A stretch of 64,000 nucleotides of DNA, from NCBI RefSeq assembly GCF_900167455.1, contig NZ_FUWJ01000001.1, positions 434,001 to 498,000 of the forward strand, read 5' to 3'. Origin of the DNA: Enhydrobacter aerosaccus. GTDB lineage: Bacteria; Pseudomonadota; Alphaproteobacteria; Reyranellales; Reyranellaceae. Shown here piece by piece: positions 26,133 through 35,431 of the stretch (position 1 is the stretch's first letter; each line of letters opens with the position of its first letter). Below the pieces are notes generated by a model. The model searched no databases and had not been told where the DNA came from. It worked only from the letters and a program-made list of their open reading frames with translations. Position numbers and translations under genes: made by a program.

Positions 26133-26993
26133 TCAATGGGGAGGATTTGCGTCCCGCAGGCTTGCCAGTTTCTGGGTCAGAGCGGGCAGCACTGCCTTTC
26201 CATCTTCCTGCGGCAGGAAGATGAAATTGTAGACGTAACGACCGAAGCGCTGACGGGCTTGGAGAGGCGCAGTCAGATCGGGCAGGTTCGCTGGATCCTG
26301 CATCCTCTCGATCGAAAATTGCTCGACGGGTTTTAGAAACCCGTCATGAACGAAATAGCCGACATAGCCGAAGTCAGTGAAATATGCGCACGCCCGCGCC
26401 AGTCCGCCTCGCGATAGACGCTCGTCGACCTCCACCAGCATGCGGGGTCGACAGCGCTGAACGGTAGCGACCGCGCCGTCCAGGACCGCCTGCTCATGGC
26501 CTTCGACATCAATCTTGATGAACCCAGCCTCGCCCCGATAGACGTTGTCGAGCTTGTCCATCCGGACCTCGATACCGCGATAGCCCGGATAGGTGGCAGC
26601 TGCGCTGTCGGAAACAGTGGAGCACCCCTCGACGGCGACGCCGTCGACAACTGGCATTCTGAGTTCAATCGTTCCGGTACGATCCGAAAGCGCGATCGCT
26701 TCGATGGTAACGCCGCGCGGGAATTTCTCGTTGAGCGCCGCCGCGAGCTTTGGCATTGGTTCGAAAGCAACAACATGCTGGGCGTGGCGGCGCAGGTAGT
26801 GGACGTAGCTGCCGTCATTGGCGCCGACATCGAGTGCATCGGCCTCGGGGCGGCAAAGGAATTCCAACAGGTGCAGCTCGACTTCCCCGTAGCGGCCATA
26901 GAACCGGGCTTCGCGCCAATTCAGAAGGGCCTGCGGGCAAAAGGTGCGCAGTGCGTGCCGTGCACCGTGATAGCTATCCGTGAAGCTGGCCAT
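26133..26993 (-). CDS. FkbM family methyltransferase
   Basis: A protein of about 286 residues with the FkbM-type AdoMet fold: ALDVGANDGSYVHYL (SAM loop), VVAFEPMPKLAAALNEKFP, IALSDRTGTIEL and the late GFIKIDVEGHEQAVLDGA with MLVEVDE. FkbM relatives O-methylate sugars, polyketides or other small molecules; sugar methylation is common when they occur with nucleotide-sugar genes, and rmlB is 1.6 kb away. ATG 26993 has GAGG at good spacing. ATG 26999 and an extended start at 27059 are alternatives. Confidence 0.85.
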   Translation of the reverse strand: MASFTDSYHGARHALRTFCPQALLNWREARFYGRYGEVELHLLEFLCRPEADALDVGANDGSYVHYLRRHAQHVVAFEPMPKLAAALNEKFPRGVTIEAIALSDRTGTIELRMPVVDGVAVEGCSTVSDSAAATYPGYRGIEVRMDKLDNVYRGEAGFIKIDVEGHEQAVLDGAVATVQRCRPRMLVEVDERLSRGGLARACAYFTDFGYVGYFVHDGFLKPVEQFSIERMQDPANLPDLTAPLQARQRFGRYVYNFIFLPQEDGKAVLPALTQKLASLRDANPPH

Positions 26994-27133
26994 GTCCATC
27001 CTCGCATGCAAAGACGATGACAGTGATGCGACGATAACCGGGGCCCTCAGCCCCTGCATCAGCGTGTAGGGGCTGACGCAATATGGTCACCGTCGATCGG
27101 GCGGTCGGGCCGTAGCCGTGGGCGAACAGGGCC

Positions 27134-27289
27134 TTAGTCGTGGCTCACCAGCCCGGTGCCGACGCTCATGCTGCTGCTGCTCACGACGGGCGGCGATGCC
27201 GGCGTGGGACTTTGCTCCACTGTCTGTGTGCGGACAGAACAGGCCGCAATGGCGACAACAATCAATGCCAGAACGATCATGGTTCGCAT
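27134..27289 (-). CDS. Very small lipoprotein
   Basis: Fifty-one residues: MRTMIVLALIVVAIAAC is a lipoprotein signal with lipobox IAAC, then TQTVEQSPTPASPPVVSSSS. AAGGAG lies 7 bases before the ATG. It parallels the lipoprotein at 25216-25377. No function is known. Confidence 0.6.
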   Translation of the reverse strand: MRTMIVLALIVVAIAACSVRTQTVEQSPTPASPPVVSSSSMSVGTGLVSHD

Positions 27290-27411
27290 GACGGGCTCCT
27301 TATTCGAACGGCGGATCGAACACGGGTAACGTGCCGATGCGGCGACAGAACGTCGCTCGAGGCCATCCGTTGCATGACCGGACAAGGGCCGTGATCTGCG
27401 AGTGTGGCGGA

Positions 27412-27726
27412 TCAGCCGTTGGCGATCTCGAGCAGGATGTCGGCGTGGCAGGCCGTTCCAGGGCGACACCAGCAGGCGAGGTTCTTGCCCCACAGCGCGC
27501 GCCTGATCTCGTCGAGCGGGGGAGGCGGACCAGGGCATGCTGTCGGTGAATGGCCCTTGCCCAGCAGCCAGAGACGATAGTCCTCCACGGCCTCCTTTAT
27601 GGTGTAGCCGTGAGCTTCATCCGCCCGAAAAGGATTGCCCCAGCGGGAGGGCCGGGCCACCACCACCGTATTGGCCGGCTTTCGCCAACCCGGCCGACGC
27701 GAAAGCTGAATGCGCTGGGGCCTCAT
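27412..27726 (-). CDS. DUF4326 domain-containing protein
   Basis: A 104-residue protein with the full DUF4326 pattern: RPQRIQLSRRPGWRKPANTV, VVARPSRWGNPF near the N-terminus and LWGKNLACWCRPGTACHADILLEIAN at the C-terminus. The Cys/His cluster at the end suggests metal binding. DUF4326 genes are frequent in phages and plasmids; no biochemical role is established to my knowledge. The start overlaps the stop of the DUF5131 gene (ATGA, 27723-27726), so the two are coupled. Confidence 0.85.
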   Translation of the reverse strand: MRPQRIQLSRRPGWRKPANTVVVARPSRWGNPFRADEAHGYTIKEAVEDYRLWLLGKGHSPTACPGPPPPLDEIRRALWGKNLACWCRPGTACHADILLEIANG

Positions 27727-28523
27727 AACGGAGTGTCCCGATGGTGGCGGCCGTCCAGACAGGCTCCAGCTGTTTTCCGACCAAGCTTGCGCACGGCATT
27801 GTCATCCGAGCGCCGCTCATCGTCGGGCGCATGTTCACCCCATTGCTTGAAGAAGAAGGCGATACCGGCGGCAGCGCATTGGTCCCGAAGGATACGAAAC
27901 CATTGGGGCTTTGAGGCTCTTGCTTTCGGACCGCTCTCCCCGCCGGCAATGACCCAGGTGAAGCTTTGGCGGTTGTTTCGTTCCGGACCGGGCAACCATG
28001 GCGCCAGATCAAGTTGCTCGAGCAGCGGTTCAGCCGAAAGGACATGCACCTTGGCCTTGATGTCCAGAATCGTCGGTGCTCTCAGGGCAAGCATCTTCTG
28101 AGTCTCTGCCGTAACGCCGAGCCAGAGGTTGTCCGGCACGCGGCGGCCGCAGAAGAACTTGACTGCGACTTGAGGCCGTTTGGTGAGCAGAATGTAATCG
28201 AGCCACGGCGTGCGCTTGATCAGGTCGATGTAGTCGTGGCGCCATGCGTCGGATATTTCGGCATCGAACGGATCGGCCAGGCTCGGCCCGAACACCTTTG
28301 CCCGGGTCCGCCGTGCTTCTGCCTTGCGATTCCAGACGAGAGGCTGCCGCCAATAGGTCGCAGACGTCCGATGCCGCGGGGCTCCAGGCTCGAACTCCGC
28401 CCACCCGCGTCGGCGGGACATGGCCGCGGCATAGCAATTGTCACAGGCGTCGCTTACCCGCGTGCAGCCGATCCACGGGTTGAAGGTATGGTCCACCCAT
28501 TCGATTTTCGTCCGCTCGGCCAC
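27723..28523 (-). CDS. DUF5131 (phage Gp37/Gp68-like) protein
   Basis: A 266-residue protein beginning ERTKIEWVDHTFNPWIGCT with the cysteine cluster CTRVSDACDNCYA (CX6CX2C), then LTKRP, LWLGVTAE, LSAEPLLE and VIAGGESGPKARASKP. This is the DUF5131 or Gp37/Gp68 family, found widely in phages; the cysteine cluster and fold are reminiscent of radical-SAM-type proteins, but this is not proven. GTG 28523 fits the family N-terminus; the ATG at 28661 would overlap rmlB by 82 bases. It is paired with DUF4326. Confidence 0.82.
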   Translation of the reverse strand: MAERTKIEWVDHTFNPWIGCTRVSDACDNCYAAAMSRRRGWAEFEPGAPRHRTSATYWRQPLVWNRKAEARRTRAKVFGPSLADPFDAEISDAWRHDYIDLIKRTPWLDYILLTKRPQVAVKFFCGRRVPDNLWLGVTAETQKMLALRAPTILDIKAKVHVLSAEPLLEQLDLAPWLPGPERNNRQSFTWVIAGGESGPKARASKPQWFRILRDQCAAAGIAFFFKQWGEHAPDDERRSDDNAVRKLGRKTAGACLDGRHHRDTPL

Positions 28524-28579
28524 GGCCAAGCCCTGCTCCAGGAAGATGGCGCATGAAGGGCGATGGCACGATCTGCCGT

Positions 28580-29635
28580 CTATCCTCGCAGCCCCAGCCG
28601 TTGGCCGCGATAGGCCCCGCTCAGAACCCGCTCCCACCAACCGCGATTGTCGAGGTACCATCGTACCGTGTCGCGCAGACCCTGCTCGAAAGTATGGCGA
28701 GGCTCCCAGCCCAGCTCGCGTTTGATCTTGCTGGCGTCAATAGCGTAACGGGCATCGTGGCCAGGCCGGTCGGTCACGAACTCGATCAGCCTGGCGTGTG
28801 GCCGTGTCACGGCGTTGGGCAGCATCTCGTCGAGCAAACGACAGATGGTTCGCACGACATCGATATTTCTCTGCTCGCTATTACCTCCGACATTGTAGGT
28901 TTCCCCAGGCTGTCCCTGGCGCAGCACCAGCGTCAGCGCCTCGGCGTGGTCCTCGACATGCAACCAGTCGCGCACATTCTCGCCTCTGCCGTAGACGGGC
29001 AACCGCTCGCCGCGCATGGCGCGGATAATGATGAGAGGAATCAGCTTCTCGGGAAATTGGTACGGGCCGTAATTGTTCGAGCAATTGGTGGTCAGTGTCG
29101 GCAGCCCGTAAGTGTGATGCCAGGCGCGCACCAGGTGATCAGAGGCGGCCTTGCTGGCAGAGTATGGTGAACTAGGTCGATAAGGCGTGGTCTCCGTGAA
29201 GTTACCGGTAGGACCAAGTGAGCCGAACACCTCGTCGGTCGAGATGTGCTGGAAGCGGAAGCGCGCCCGGGCATCGGCGTCAAGATTGCGCCAGTAGTCG
29301 AGCGCCACGTCCAGCATCACATAGGTCCCCTGGACGTTGGTCTCGATGAACGCGGAGGGGCCATCGATCGAGCGGTCGACATGGCTTTCGGCTGCCAGAT
29401 GCAGGACCGCGTCGGGCCTTTCCACCCGGAAGATTTCCGCGATCGCGGATCGGTCTAGGATGTCGGTCCTGTAGTGGCGATGACGATTGCTGGCGCCAGC
29501 TCCGGCCAGAGACTCCAGGTTGCCCGCATAGGTGAGCTTGTCGACATTGGCCACCGACCAGTCGGTATCGCGGATGACGTGCCGCACGACTGCCGAGCCG
29601 ATGAATCCCGCGCCGCCGGTAACGAGAAGTTTCAT
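28580..29635 (-). CDS. rmlB: dTDP-glucose 4,6-dehydratase
   Basis: A 351-residue extended SDR. GGAGFIG (7-13) binds [13 protein letters not shown] carries the Asp-Glu pair of dehydratases, and [12 protein letters not shown] holds the catalytic Tyr/Lys. [18 protein letters not shown] and [14 protein letters not shown] are RmlB-specific. The product, dTDP-4-keto-6-deoxyglucose, is the substrate for the FdtA-like isomerase at 11532. RmlA, RmlC and RmlD are absent from the window. It lies downstream of aapP with 75 bases between. Confidence 0.94.
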   Translation of the reverse strand: MKLLVTGGAGFIGSAVVRHVIRDTDWSVANVDKLTYAGNLESLAGAGASNRHRHYRTDILDRSAIAEIFRVERPDAVLHLAAESHVDRSIDGPSAFIETNVQGTYVMLDVALDYWRNLDADARARFRFQHISTDEVFGSLGPTGNFTETTPYRPSSPYSASKAASDHLVRAWHHTYGLPTLTTNCSNNYGPYQFPEKLIPLIIIRAMRGERLPVYGRGENVRDWLHVEDHAEALTLVLRQGQPGETYNVGGNSEQRNIDVVRTICRLLDEMLPNAVTRPHARLIEFVTDRPGHDARYAIDASKIKRELGWEPRHTFEQGLRDTVRWYLDNRGWWERVLSGAYRGQRLGLRG

Positions 29636-29710
29636 GCCCCCCTTTTAGGCCATGGCAGGGCAGACCTCCAAGCCAGCTCGTCTCGAGGAAAGTCCTCTTG
29701 GCCTGCGGGC

Positions 29711-30481
<771 letters not shown>

Positions 30482-31759
30482 CTAGCGGCGAGTCCCCTTG
30501 TTGAGCTCGGTTTCGAGATACTTCGAATATCGCGACATCGAGAAGCAGAAGCAGAAATAGACGAAGGCAGCGAACAGGTAGATCTCGCCCGGGAAGCCCG
30601 CCCATTTGGGATCGACCAGCGCCTGGTTGGCGGTATTGAGGAAGTCGAAGATGCCGATGATCAGTACCAGCGACGTGTCCTTGAAGAAGCCGATGAAGGT
30701 GTTGATGAGCGGCGGGATCACGACCCGCAGCGCCTGGGGCAGGATCACCAGCGTCGTCTTCTGGAAGTAGGTGAGGCCCATGGCATCAGCGGCCTCGAAC
30801 TGGCCCTTCGGCAGCGATTGCAGGCCGCCGCGGATCACTTCGGCGATGTAGGCGGAGGCGAACAGGATGACGGCCACCAGCGCGCGCAGGAATTTGTCGA
30901 TCGTCATCCCGGACGGCAGGAACAGCGGCAGCATGACGGAGGCCATGATCAGCAGGCTGATCAGGGGGACGCCGCGGATGAGCTCGATGAAACCCACGCA
31001 CAGGCTCTTGATCAGCGGCAGGTTCGAGCGTCGACCCAGCGCCAGCAAGATCCCGAGCGGAAAAGCAAACAGCAGGCCGTAGGTGGCCAGGATCATCGTT
31101 ACCGGCAGCCCGCCCCACAGGCTGGTCTCGACATAGCTGAACGGGGCGATTGACAGGGTGAACGCCGGGAACAGGCCGACCAGCCGCAGCGCGAGCCCGG
31201 CAACGCCGATGCCCGCCAACGCTCGCCAGGCATTGATCTCGATCGGCGATCCGACCGTGGCGCGCAGGACGGCGCCGCCCGCGCCGATGACGAGCGCAAG
31301 GAAGAAGATCAGGCTGCTCGAGATATTGATCTGGCCGAACATCAACAGGAAGGTCGTGGCGCTGCCGATCGACCAGATCCACAGCAGGCGCTTGTTCCAC
31401 ATGCGCCGGTCGGCGCTGAGGATCAGCATGGCCAGCATCGCCAGCACGGCGAACAGCGGCCGCCAGTGCTGCTCGTATGGGAACGAGCCGAAGAAGATGT
31501 AGCGGTATTTTTCGTGGATCAGGGCCCAGCAGGCACCGTGACCGCGGCAGTCCTGTCCGCTTGGCGCAGTCCAGACCGCAGTGAGCACCGCCCAGTCGAC
31601 GAACCAGCTGAGCAGCCAGGCGATCGCGAGGAGCAACACGACCGTCGTGATGCCATTGCCCCAGCTCGAGAATAGATTCTGGCGCAACCAGCCCATAGCG
31701 CCGCCTTCGGATGTGGGCGGCGGAAGTTGTCGGCGTTCGCCGACGGGAACATCGGTCAT
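30482..31759 (-). CDS. aapM: General amino acid ABC transporter permease (AapM-like)
   Basis: A 425-residue inner-membrane permease, long as is usual for AapM. Several N-terminal helices precede the HisM-type core domain, with the EAA-like loop QFEAADAMGLTYFQKTTLVILPQALRVVIPPL. It pairs with AapQ to form the membrane channel. There are no bases between its stop and the aapP start and 3 between the AapQ stop and its start. Confidence 0.92.
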   Translation of the reverse strand: MTDVPVGERRQLPPPTSEGGAMGWLRQNLFSSWGNGITTVVLLLAIAWLLSWFVDWAVLTAVWTAPSGQDCRGHGACWALIHEKYRYIFFGSFPYEQHWRPLFAVLAMLAMLILSADRRMWNKRLLWIWSIGSATTFLLMFGQINISSSLIFFLALVIGAGGAVLRATVGSPIEINAWRALAGIGVAGLALRLVGLFPAFTLSIAPFSYVETSLWGGLPVTMILATYGLLFAFPLGILLALGRRSNLPLIKSLCVGFIELIRGVPLISLLIMASVMLPLFLPSGMTIDKFLRALVAVILFASAYIAEVIRGGLQSLPKGQFEAADAMGLTYFQKTTLVILPQALRVVIPPLINTFIGFFKDTSLVLIIGIFDFLNTANQALVDPKWAGFPGEIYLFAAFVYFCFCFSMSRYSKYLETELNKGTRR

Positions 31760-31762
31760 GGC

Positions 31763-32950
31763 CTAGCGCTCCCGAAGCGCGATGCGCTTGTTGTACCAGT
31801 TCATGAATGCCGAGATGCTGAGGCTCACGCTCAGATAGGCGACCATGATGATCAGCACGTTCTCGATCGCCTGTCCGGTCTGGTTGATGGTGACATTCAC
31901 CGAGGCGACGAGATCCGGATAGCCGATGGCGATGGCCAGCGAGCTGTTCTTCGTGATGTTGAGATACTGGCTCGTCATCGGAGGCACGATCAGGCGCAGC
32001 GCCTGGGGCAGCAGGACGAGGCGCATTGCCTGGGCTCGCGACAGACCGAGCGCCGCCGCCGCCTCGCTCTGGCCCTTGTTGAGGGCCAGGATGCCGGAAC
32101 GTACGATCTCGGCGATGAAGGCCGAGGTATAGAGCACAAGCCCGAGCAGGAGCGCCGTGAACTCTGGCTGGATCACGGTGCCGCCGACGAAGTTGAAACC
32201 CTTGAGCTCAGGCCAGCTCATGTGGTGCGGAGCGCCGCCCGCGAGCCAGATGAGGATCGGCAGGCCGACGATCAGCGCTGCTCCAGCCCAGATCGACGGA
32301 AACGGCTTTCCGGTCGCCGCCTGACGCTGTTTGCCCCAGCGATGCAGGACGACGGCACCGGCAATCCCGGCCAGCAGCCCGAGCCCCATCCATGGATGGA
32401 TGGGATCGGCAGCGGGCACTGGGAAGTAGAGGCCGCGGTTGCTGAGGAACAGGGCATTGAGAACGTTGAGGGCCTGGCGTGGGCCCGGAAAGGCCTCGCT
32501 GATCATCTTGTAGAACAGGAACAGCCACAGTAGCAGCGGGACGTTGCGGAACGCCTCGACATAGCCCTCACAGATCTTCGCCAGCAGCCAGTTCGGTGAT
32601 AGCCGACCGACGCCGATCAGCGTGCCCAGAATGGTCGCGAAGATGATGCCGAGCCCGGCCACCTTCAACGTGTTGAGCATCCCGACCAGGATCGCCCGCG
32701 CATAGGTATTCGCGGGCGAGTAGGAGATCATGGAATCGCCGATCTCGAACCCGGCCTCGTGGCTGAGATAGGCGTAGCCGCTCGCGATTTTCTGCCGGGC
32801 AAGATTCTCGACCGTATTGGTCACAAGGAACCAAGCCAGAAACCCAACCAATCCCACGACCACGGCCTGGAACACCCAGCCGCGAATGACGGGGTCGTTC
32901 CAGGGCGCGATCTTCGCATGTTGTGGAGAGCCGATCGACTCGACAGCCAT
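31763..32950 (-). CDS. aapQ: General amino acid ABC transporter permease (AapQ-like)
   Basis: A 395-residue permease. Landmarks are the first helix near VVVGLVGFLAWFLV, GMLNTLKVAGLGIIFATILGTLIGVGRLSPN, YVEAFRNVPLLLWLFLFY and the coupling loop QSEAAAALGLSRAQAMRLVLLPQALRLIVPPM. The central insertion with extra helices is characteristic of AapQ/NatG proteins. It lies downstream of the two AapJ paralogues and a hairpin at 32969-32986. Confidence 0.92.
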   Translation of the reverse strand: MAVESIGSPQHAKIAPWNDPVIRGWVFQAVVVGLVGFLAWFLVTNTVENLARQKIASGYAYLSHEAGFEIGDSMISYSPANTYARAILVGMLNTLKVAGLGIIFATILGTLIGVGRLSPNWLLAKICEGYVEAFRNVPLLLWLFLFYKMISEAFPGPRQALNVLNALFLSNRGLYFPVPAADPIHPWMGLGLLAGIAGAVVLHRWGKQRQAATGKPFPSIWAGAALIVGLPILIWLAGGAPHHMSWPELKGFNFVGGTVIQPEFTALLLGLVLYTSAFIAEIVRSGILALNKGQSEAAAALGLSRAQAMRLVLLPQALRLIVPPMTSQYLNITKNSSLAIAIGYPDLVASVNVTINQTGQAIENVLIIMVAYLSVSLSISAFMNWYNKRIALRER

Positions 32951-32968
32951 TCGCCTAGCCCCCCTGAT

Positions 32969-32986
32969 TGCCGGAATTATCCGGCA
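32969..32986 (-). terminator. Intercistronic hairpin between aapJ-like gene and aapQ
   Basis: TGCCGGA and TCCGGCA form a perfect 7-bp stem around a 4-base loop. There is no T-run. It may attenuate read-through or protect the upstream binding-protein mRNA, a common arrangement in ABC importer operons. Confidence 0.4.
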
Positions 32987-33058
32987 TTTCTCTTGTTGCG
33001 GAGAGTGTAGGAGGGAAAATCACAATTGTAACCTGCGAAACCACTGGCATGTATCGGA

Positions 33059-34090
33059 TCAGCGAATGGGTTCGGCGTATTGCAGGCCGCCCTGCGTCCA
33101 CAGCTTGTTCAGGCCGCGATCGATCTTCAGAACCGAGCCCATCCCGACATTGCGCTCGAAGCTTTCGCCGTAGTTCCCGACCTGCTTGACGATGTTGTAG
33201 ACCCACTTGTCCTCTACCCCGAGGGCCTTGCCCATACCGGGGGTGACGCCGAGGATGCGCTTGATCGTCGGATTGTCGCTTTTCAGCATGTCGTCAACGG
33301 TCTTGGAGCTGATGCCGTACTCTTCGGCCTCGAGCATCGCGTACTGCGTCCAACGCACGATATCGGCGAATTGCTGGTCGCCATGACGGACGGCGGGCGC
33401 CAGCGGCTCCTTGGAAATGATCTCGGGCAGAACGACGTAGTCGTCGGCCGTAGCCGGCGCAGGAACGTTTGCCGCGCGCGTCGCATAGAGACCTGAGGAA
33501 TCGGTCGTGTAGACGTCGCAGCGCCCAGAGAAGAAGGCAGCGCGGATTTCTTCGACCTTCTCGATCACGACCGGCTTGAACGTCATCTTGTTGGCGCGGA
33601 AGTAGTCGGCCAGGTTGAGCTCGGTGGTGGTGCCGGGTGCCACGCAGACAGTGGCGCCGTTCAACTCCTTGGCGCTCTTTACGCCCAGCTTCTTCGGCAC
33701 GAGGAATCCTTGACCGTCGTAGTAGGTGATGGCGGTGAAATCGAGCCCGAGCGCCGTGTCACGCTGCAACGTTGCGGTTGTATTATTCGACAATATGTCC
33801 ACCTCGCCCGACTGCAACGCCGTGAAGCGCTGCTGTGAGGTCAGGGGCACATACTTGACCTTCTCCGAGTCGCCAAAAATGGCCGCCGAGACGGCGCGGC
33901 AAACATCGACATCGAGGCCGGTCCACTTGCCTTGGCTATCCGCCGACGCGAAGCCTGCGATGCCCGTAGGCACGCCACAGATCAGATTGCCTCGCGCCTT
34001 GATGCTGTCGAGATCCTTGCCTGCCCAGGCACTCCCTGACGCGAACAGAGCGACCGCGCCGACGGCCGCCGCTACCGAAGCCTTGTGCAT
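33059..34090 (-). CDS. General amino acid ABC transporter substrate-binding protein, diverged paralogue
   Basis: A 343-residue periplasmic protein with signal peptide ending SAWA and the AapJ body (GKDLDSIKARGNLICGVPTG, GKWTGLDVDVCRAVSAAIFGD, VAPGTTTELNLADYF, GESFERNVGMGS). It is very similar to the next gene upstream (34214-35248). However, the pocket motif reads SNNTTATLQRDT (Asn102, Ala106) where the neighbour has SRNTTWTLQRDT. GGGAGG precedes ATG 34090, so the upstream extension is rejected. Its ligand may differ from that of the paralogue. Confidence 0.92.
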   Translation of the reverse strand: MHKASVAAAVGAVALFASGSAWAGKDLDSIKARGNLICGVPTGIAGFASADSQGKWTGLDVDVCRAVSAAIFGDSEKVKYVPLTSQQRFTALQSGEVDILSNNTTATLQRDTALGLDFTAITYYDGQGFLVPKKLGVKSAKELNGATVCVAPGTTTELNLADYFRANKMTFKPVVIEKVEEIRAAFFSGRCDVYTTDSSGLYATRAANVPAPATADDYVVLPEIISKEPLAPAVRHGDQQFADIVRWTQYAMLEAEEYGISSKTVDDMLKSDNPTIKRILGVTPGMGKALGVEDKWVYNIVKQVGNYGESFERNVGMGSVLKIDRGLNKLWTQGGLQYAEPIR

Positions 34091-34164
34091 ATTATGCCTC
34101 CCTTTATTTGGCCTCGCCCAAGTCTCACCTGTCACGGACAAGCAAGCAACAGGCCAAATGGAAA

Positions 34165-34187
34165 CCGCCGCCCTTTGGGGGCGGCGG
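34165..34187 (-). terminator. Strong GC hairpin between the two aapJ paralogues
   Basis: A perfect 9-bp stem of CCGCCGCCC and GGGCGGCGG with a 5-base loop is followed, reading on the minus strand, by TTTCC. The stem is strong but the T-run is short, so partial termination after the upstream aapJ gene is likely. Confidence 0.55.
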
Positions 34188-34213
34188 CCATTGCGTCTGC
34201 AGGTTGCAGGAGA

Positions 34214-35248
34214 TCAGCGGATCGGAGGCGCGTACTGAAGGCCGCCCTTGCTCCACAGCGCGTTGAGGCCGCGCGCGATCTTCAGTGTCGAGCCCATGCC
34301 GACGTTGCGCTCGAAGCTCTCGCCGTAGTTCCCGACCTGCTTGACGATGTTGTAGACCCACTTCTCGTCGACGCCGAGCGCCTTGCCGATACCCGGGGTC
34401 ACGCCCAGGATGCGCTTGATCGAGGGGTTCTCGCTCTTCAGCATCTCGTCGACGTTCTTGGACGTGATGTCATTTTCCTCGGTCTCGAGCATCGCGAAGA
34501 AGGACCAGCGCACGATGTCGGCGAACTGCTGGTCGCCATGGCGCACGGCCGGACCCAGCGGCTCCTTGGAGATGATCTCCGGCAGGACGACGAAGTCGTC
34601 GGCCGTGGCCGGTGCCGGCACGTTGGCGGCGCGGGTGGAGTAGAGGCCCGAGGCGTCGGTCGTGTAGACGTCGCAGCGGCCGGCGAAGAAGGCGGAGCGG
34701 ACTTCCTCGACCTTCTCGATCACGACCGGCTTGAAGGTCATCTTGTTGGCGCGGAAGTAGTCGGCAAGGTTGAGCTCGGTGGTGGTTCCGGGCTGTACGC
34801 AGACGGTGGCGCCGTTCAGCTCCTTGGCACTCTTCACGCCGAGCTTTTTCGGCACCATGAAGCCCTGGCCGTCGTAGTAGCTGATGCTGGTGAAATCGAG
34901 ACCGAGCGCGGTATCGCGTTGCAGGGTCCAGGTCGTGTTACGCGACAGCAAATCGACTTCGCCCGACTGGATCGCCGTGAAGCGCTGCTGAGCGGTGAGG
35001 GGGACATACTTCACCTTCTCCGCATCGCCGAATATGGCCGCGGCGACGGCACGGCAGACATCGACGTCGAGGCCCGTCCACTTGCCCTGGCTGTCGGCCT
35101 GGGAGAAGCCTGCAACGCCGGTGCTGACGCCGCAGATGAGCTGACCGCGCGCCTTGACGGCATCGAGGTCCTTGCCGGCATGCGCCGTGCCCGCGGCGCC
35201 CAGCAGCGCGGCCGCGACGGTACCCGCGCCGATGAATTTCTTGAACAT
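34214..35248 (-). CDS. aapJ: General amino acid ABC transporter substrate-binding protein
   Basis: A 344-residue periplasmic binding protein: signal peptide MFKKFIGAGTVAAALLGAAGTAHA, then the AapJ body with the canonical pocket motif SRNTTWTLQRDT (Arg103, Trp107). It is first in the operon, after AAAGGGGAAA, and a hairpin (34165-34187) follows it. It captures L-amino acids and delivers them to AapQM. Tandem duplication produced the next gene. Confidence 0.94.
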   Translation of the reverse strand: MFKKFIGAGTVAAALLGAAGTAHAGKDLDAVKARGQLICGVSTGVAGFSQADSQGKWTGLDVDVCRAVAAAIFGDAEKVKYVPLTAQQRFTAIQSGEVDLLSRNTTWTLQRDTALGLDFTSISYYDGQGFMVPKKLGVKSAKELNGATVCVQPGTTTELNLADYFRANKMTFKPVVIEKVEEVRSAFFAGRCDVYTTDASGLYSTRAANVPAPATADDFVVLPEIISKEPLGPAVRHGDQQFADIVRWSFFAMLETEENDITSKNVDEMLKSENPSIKRILGVTPGIGKALGVDEKWVYNIVKQVGNYGESFERNVGMGSTLKIARGLNALWSKGGLQYAPPIR

Positions 35249-35431
35249 GCGTTTTCCCCTTTGGTTGTCCCTGCAGCCCGGCGCTCCACTCGGGGTGGAT
35301 GCTGATGGGCGAGGGGCAATTGGTAGGCGATCACCCCGATCGGTTCAATCTCAGGGGATCGATAACCGACGCTGTCGCGGCGGCCCTGTCTCGCCCGCCG
35401 GCCTCGCCCGGCTCGGCTGTCGCGCCGCCTG

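Noticed and set aside
34085..35305. 406-codon plus-strand frame
   Set aside because: It is antisense to aapJ, and a related frame occurs opposite the other aapJ copy because the genes are duplicated. The minus-strand product is clearly a binding protein.
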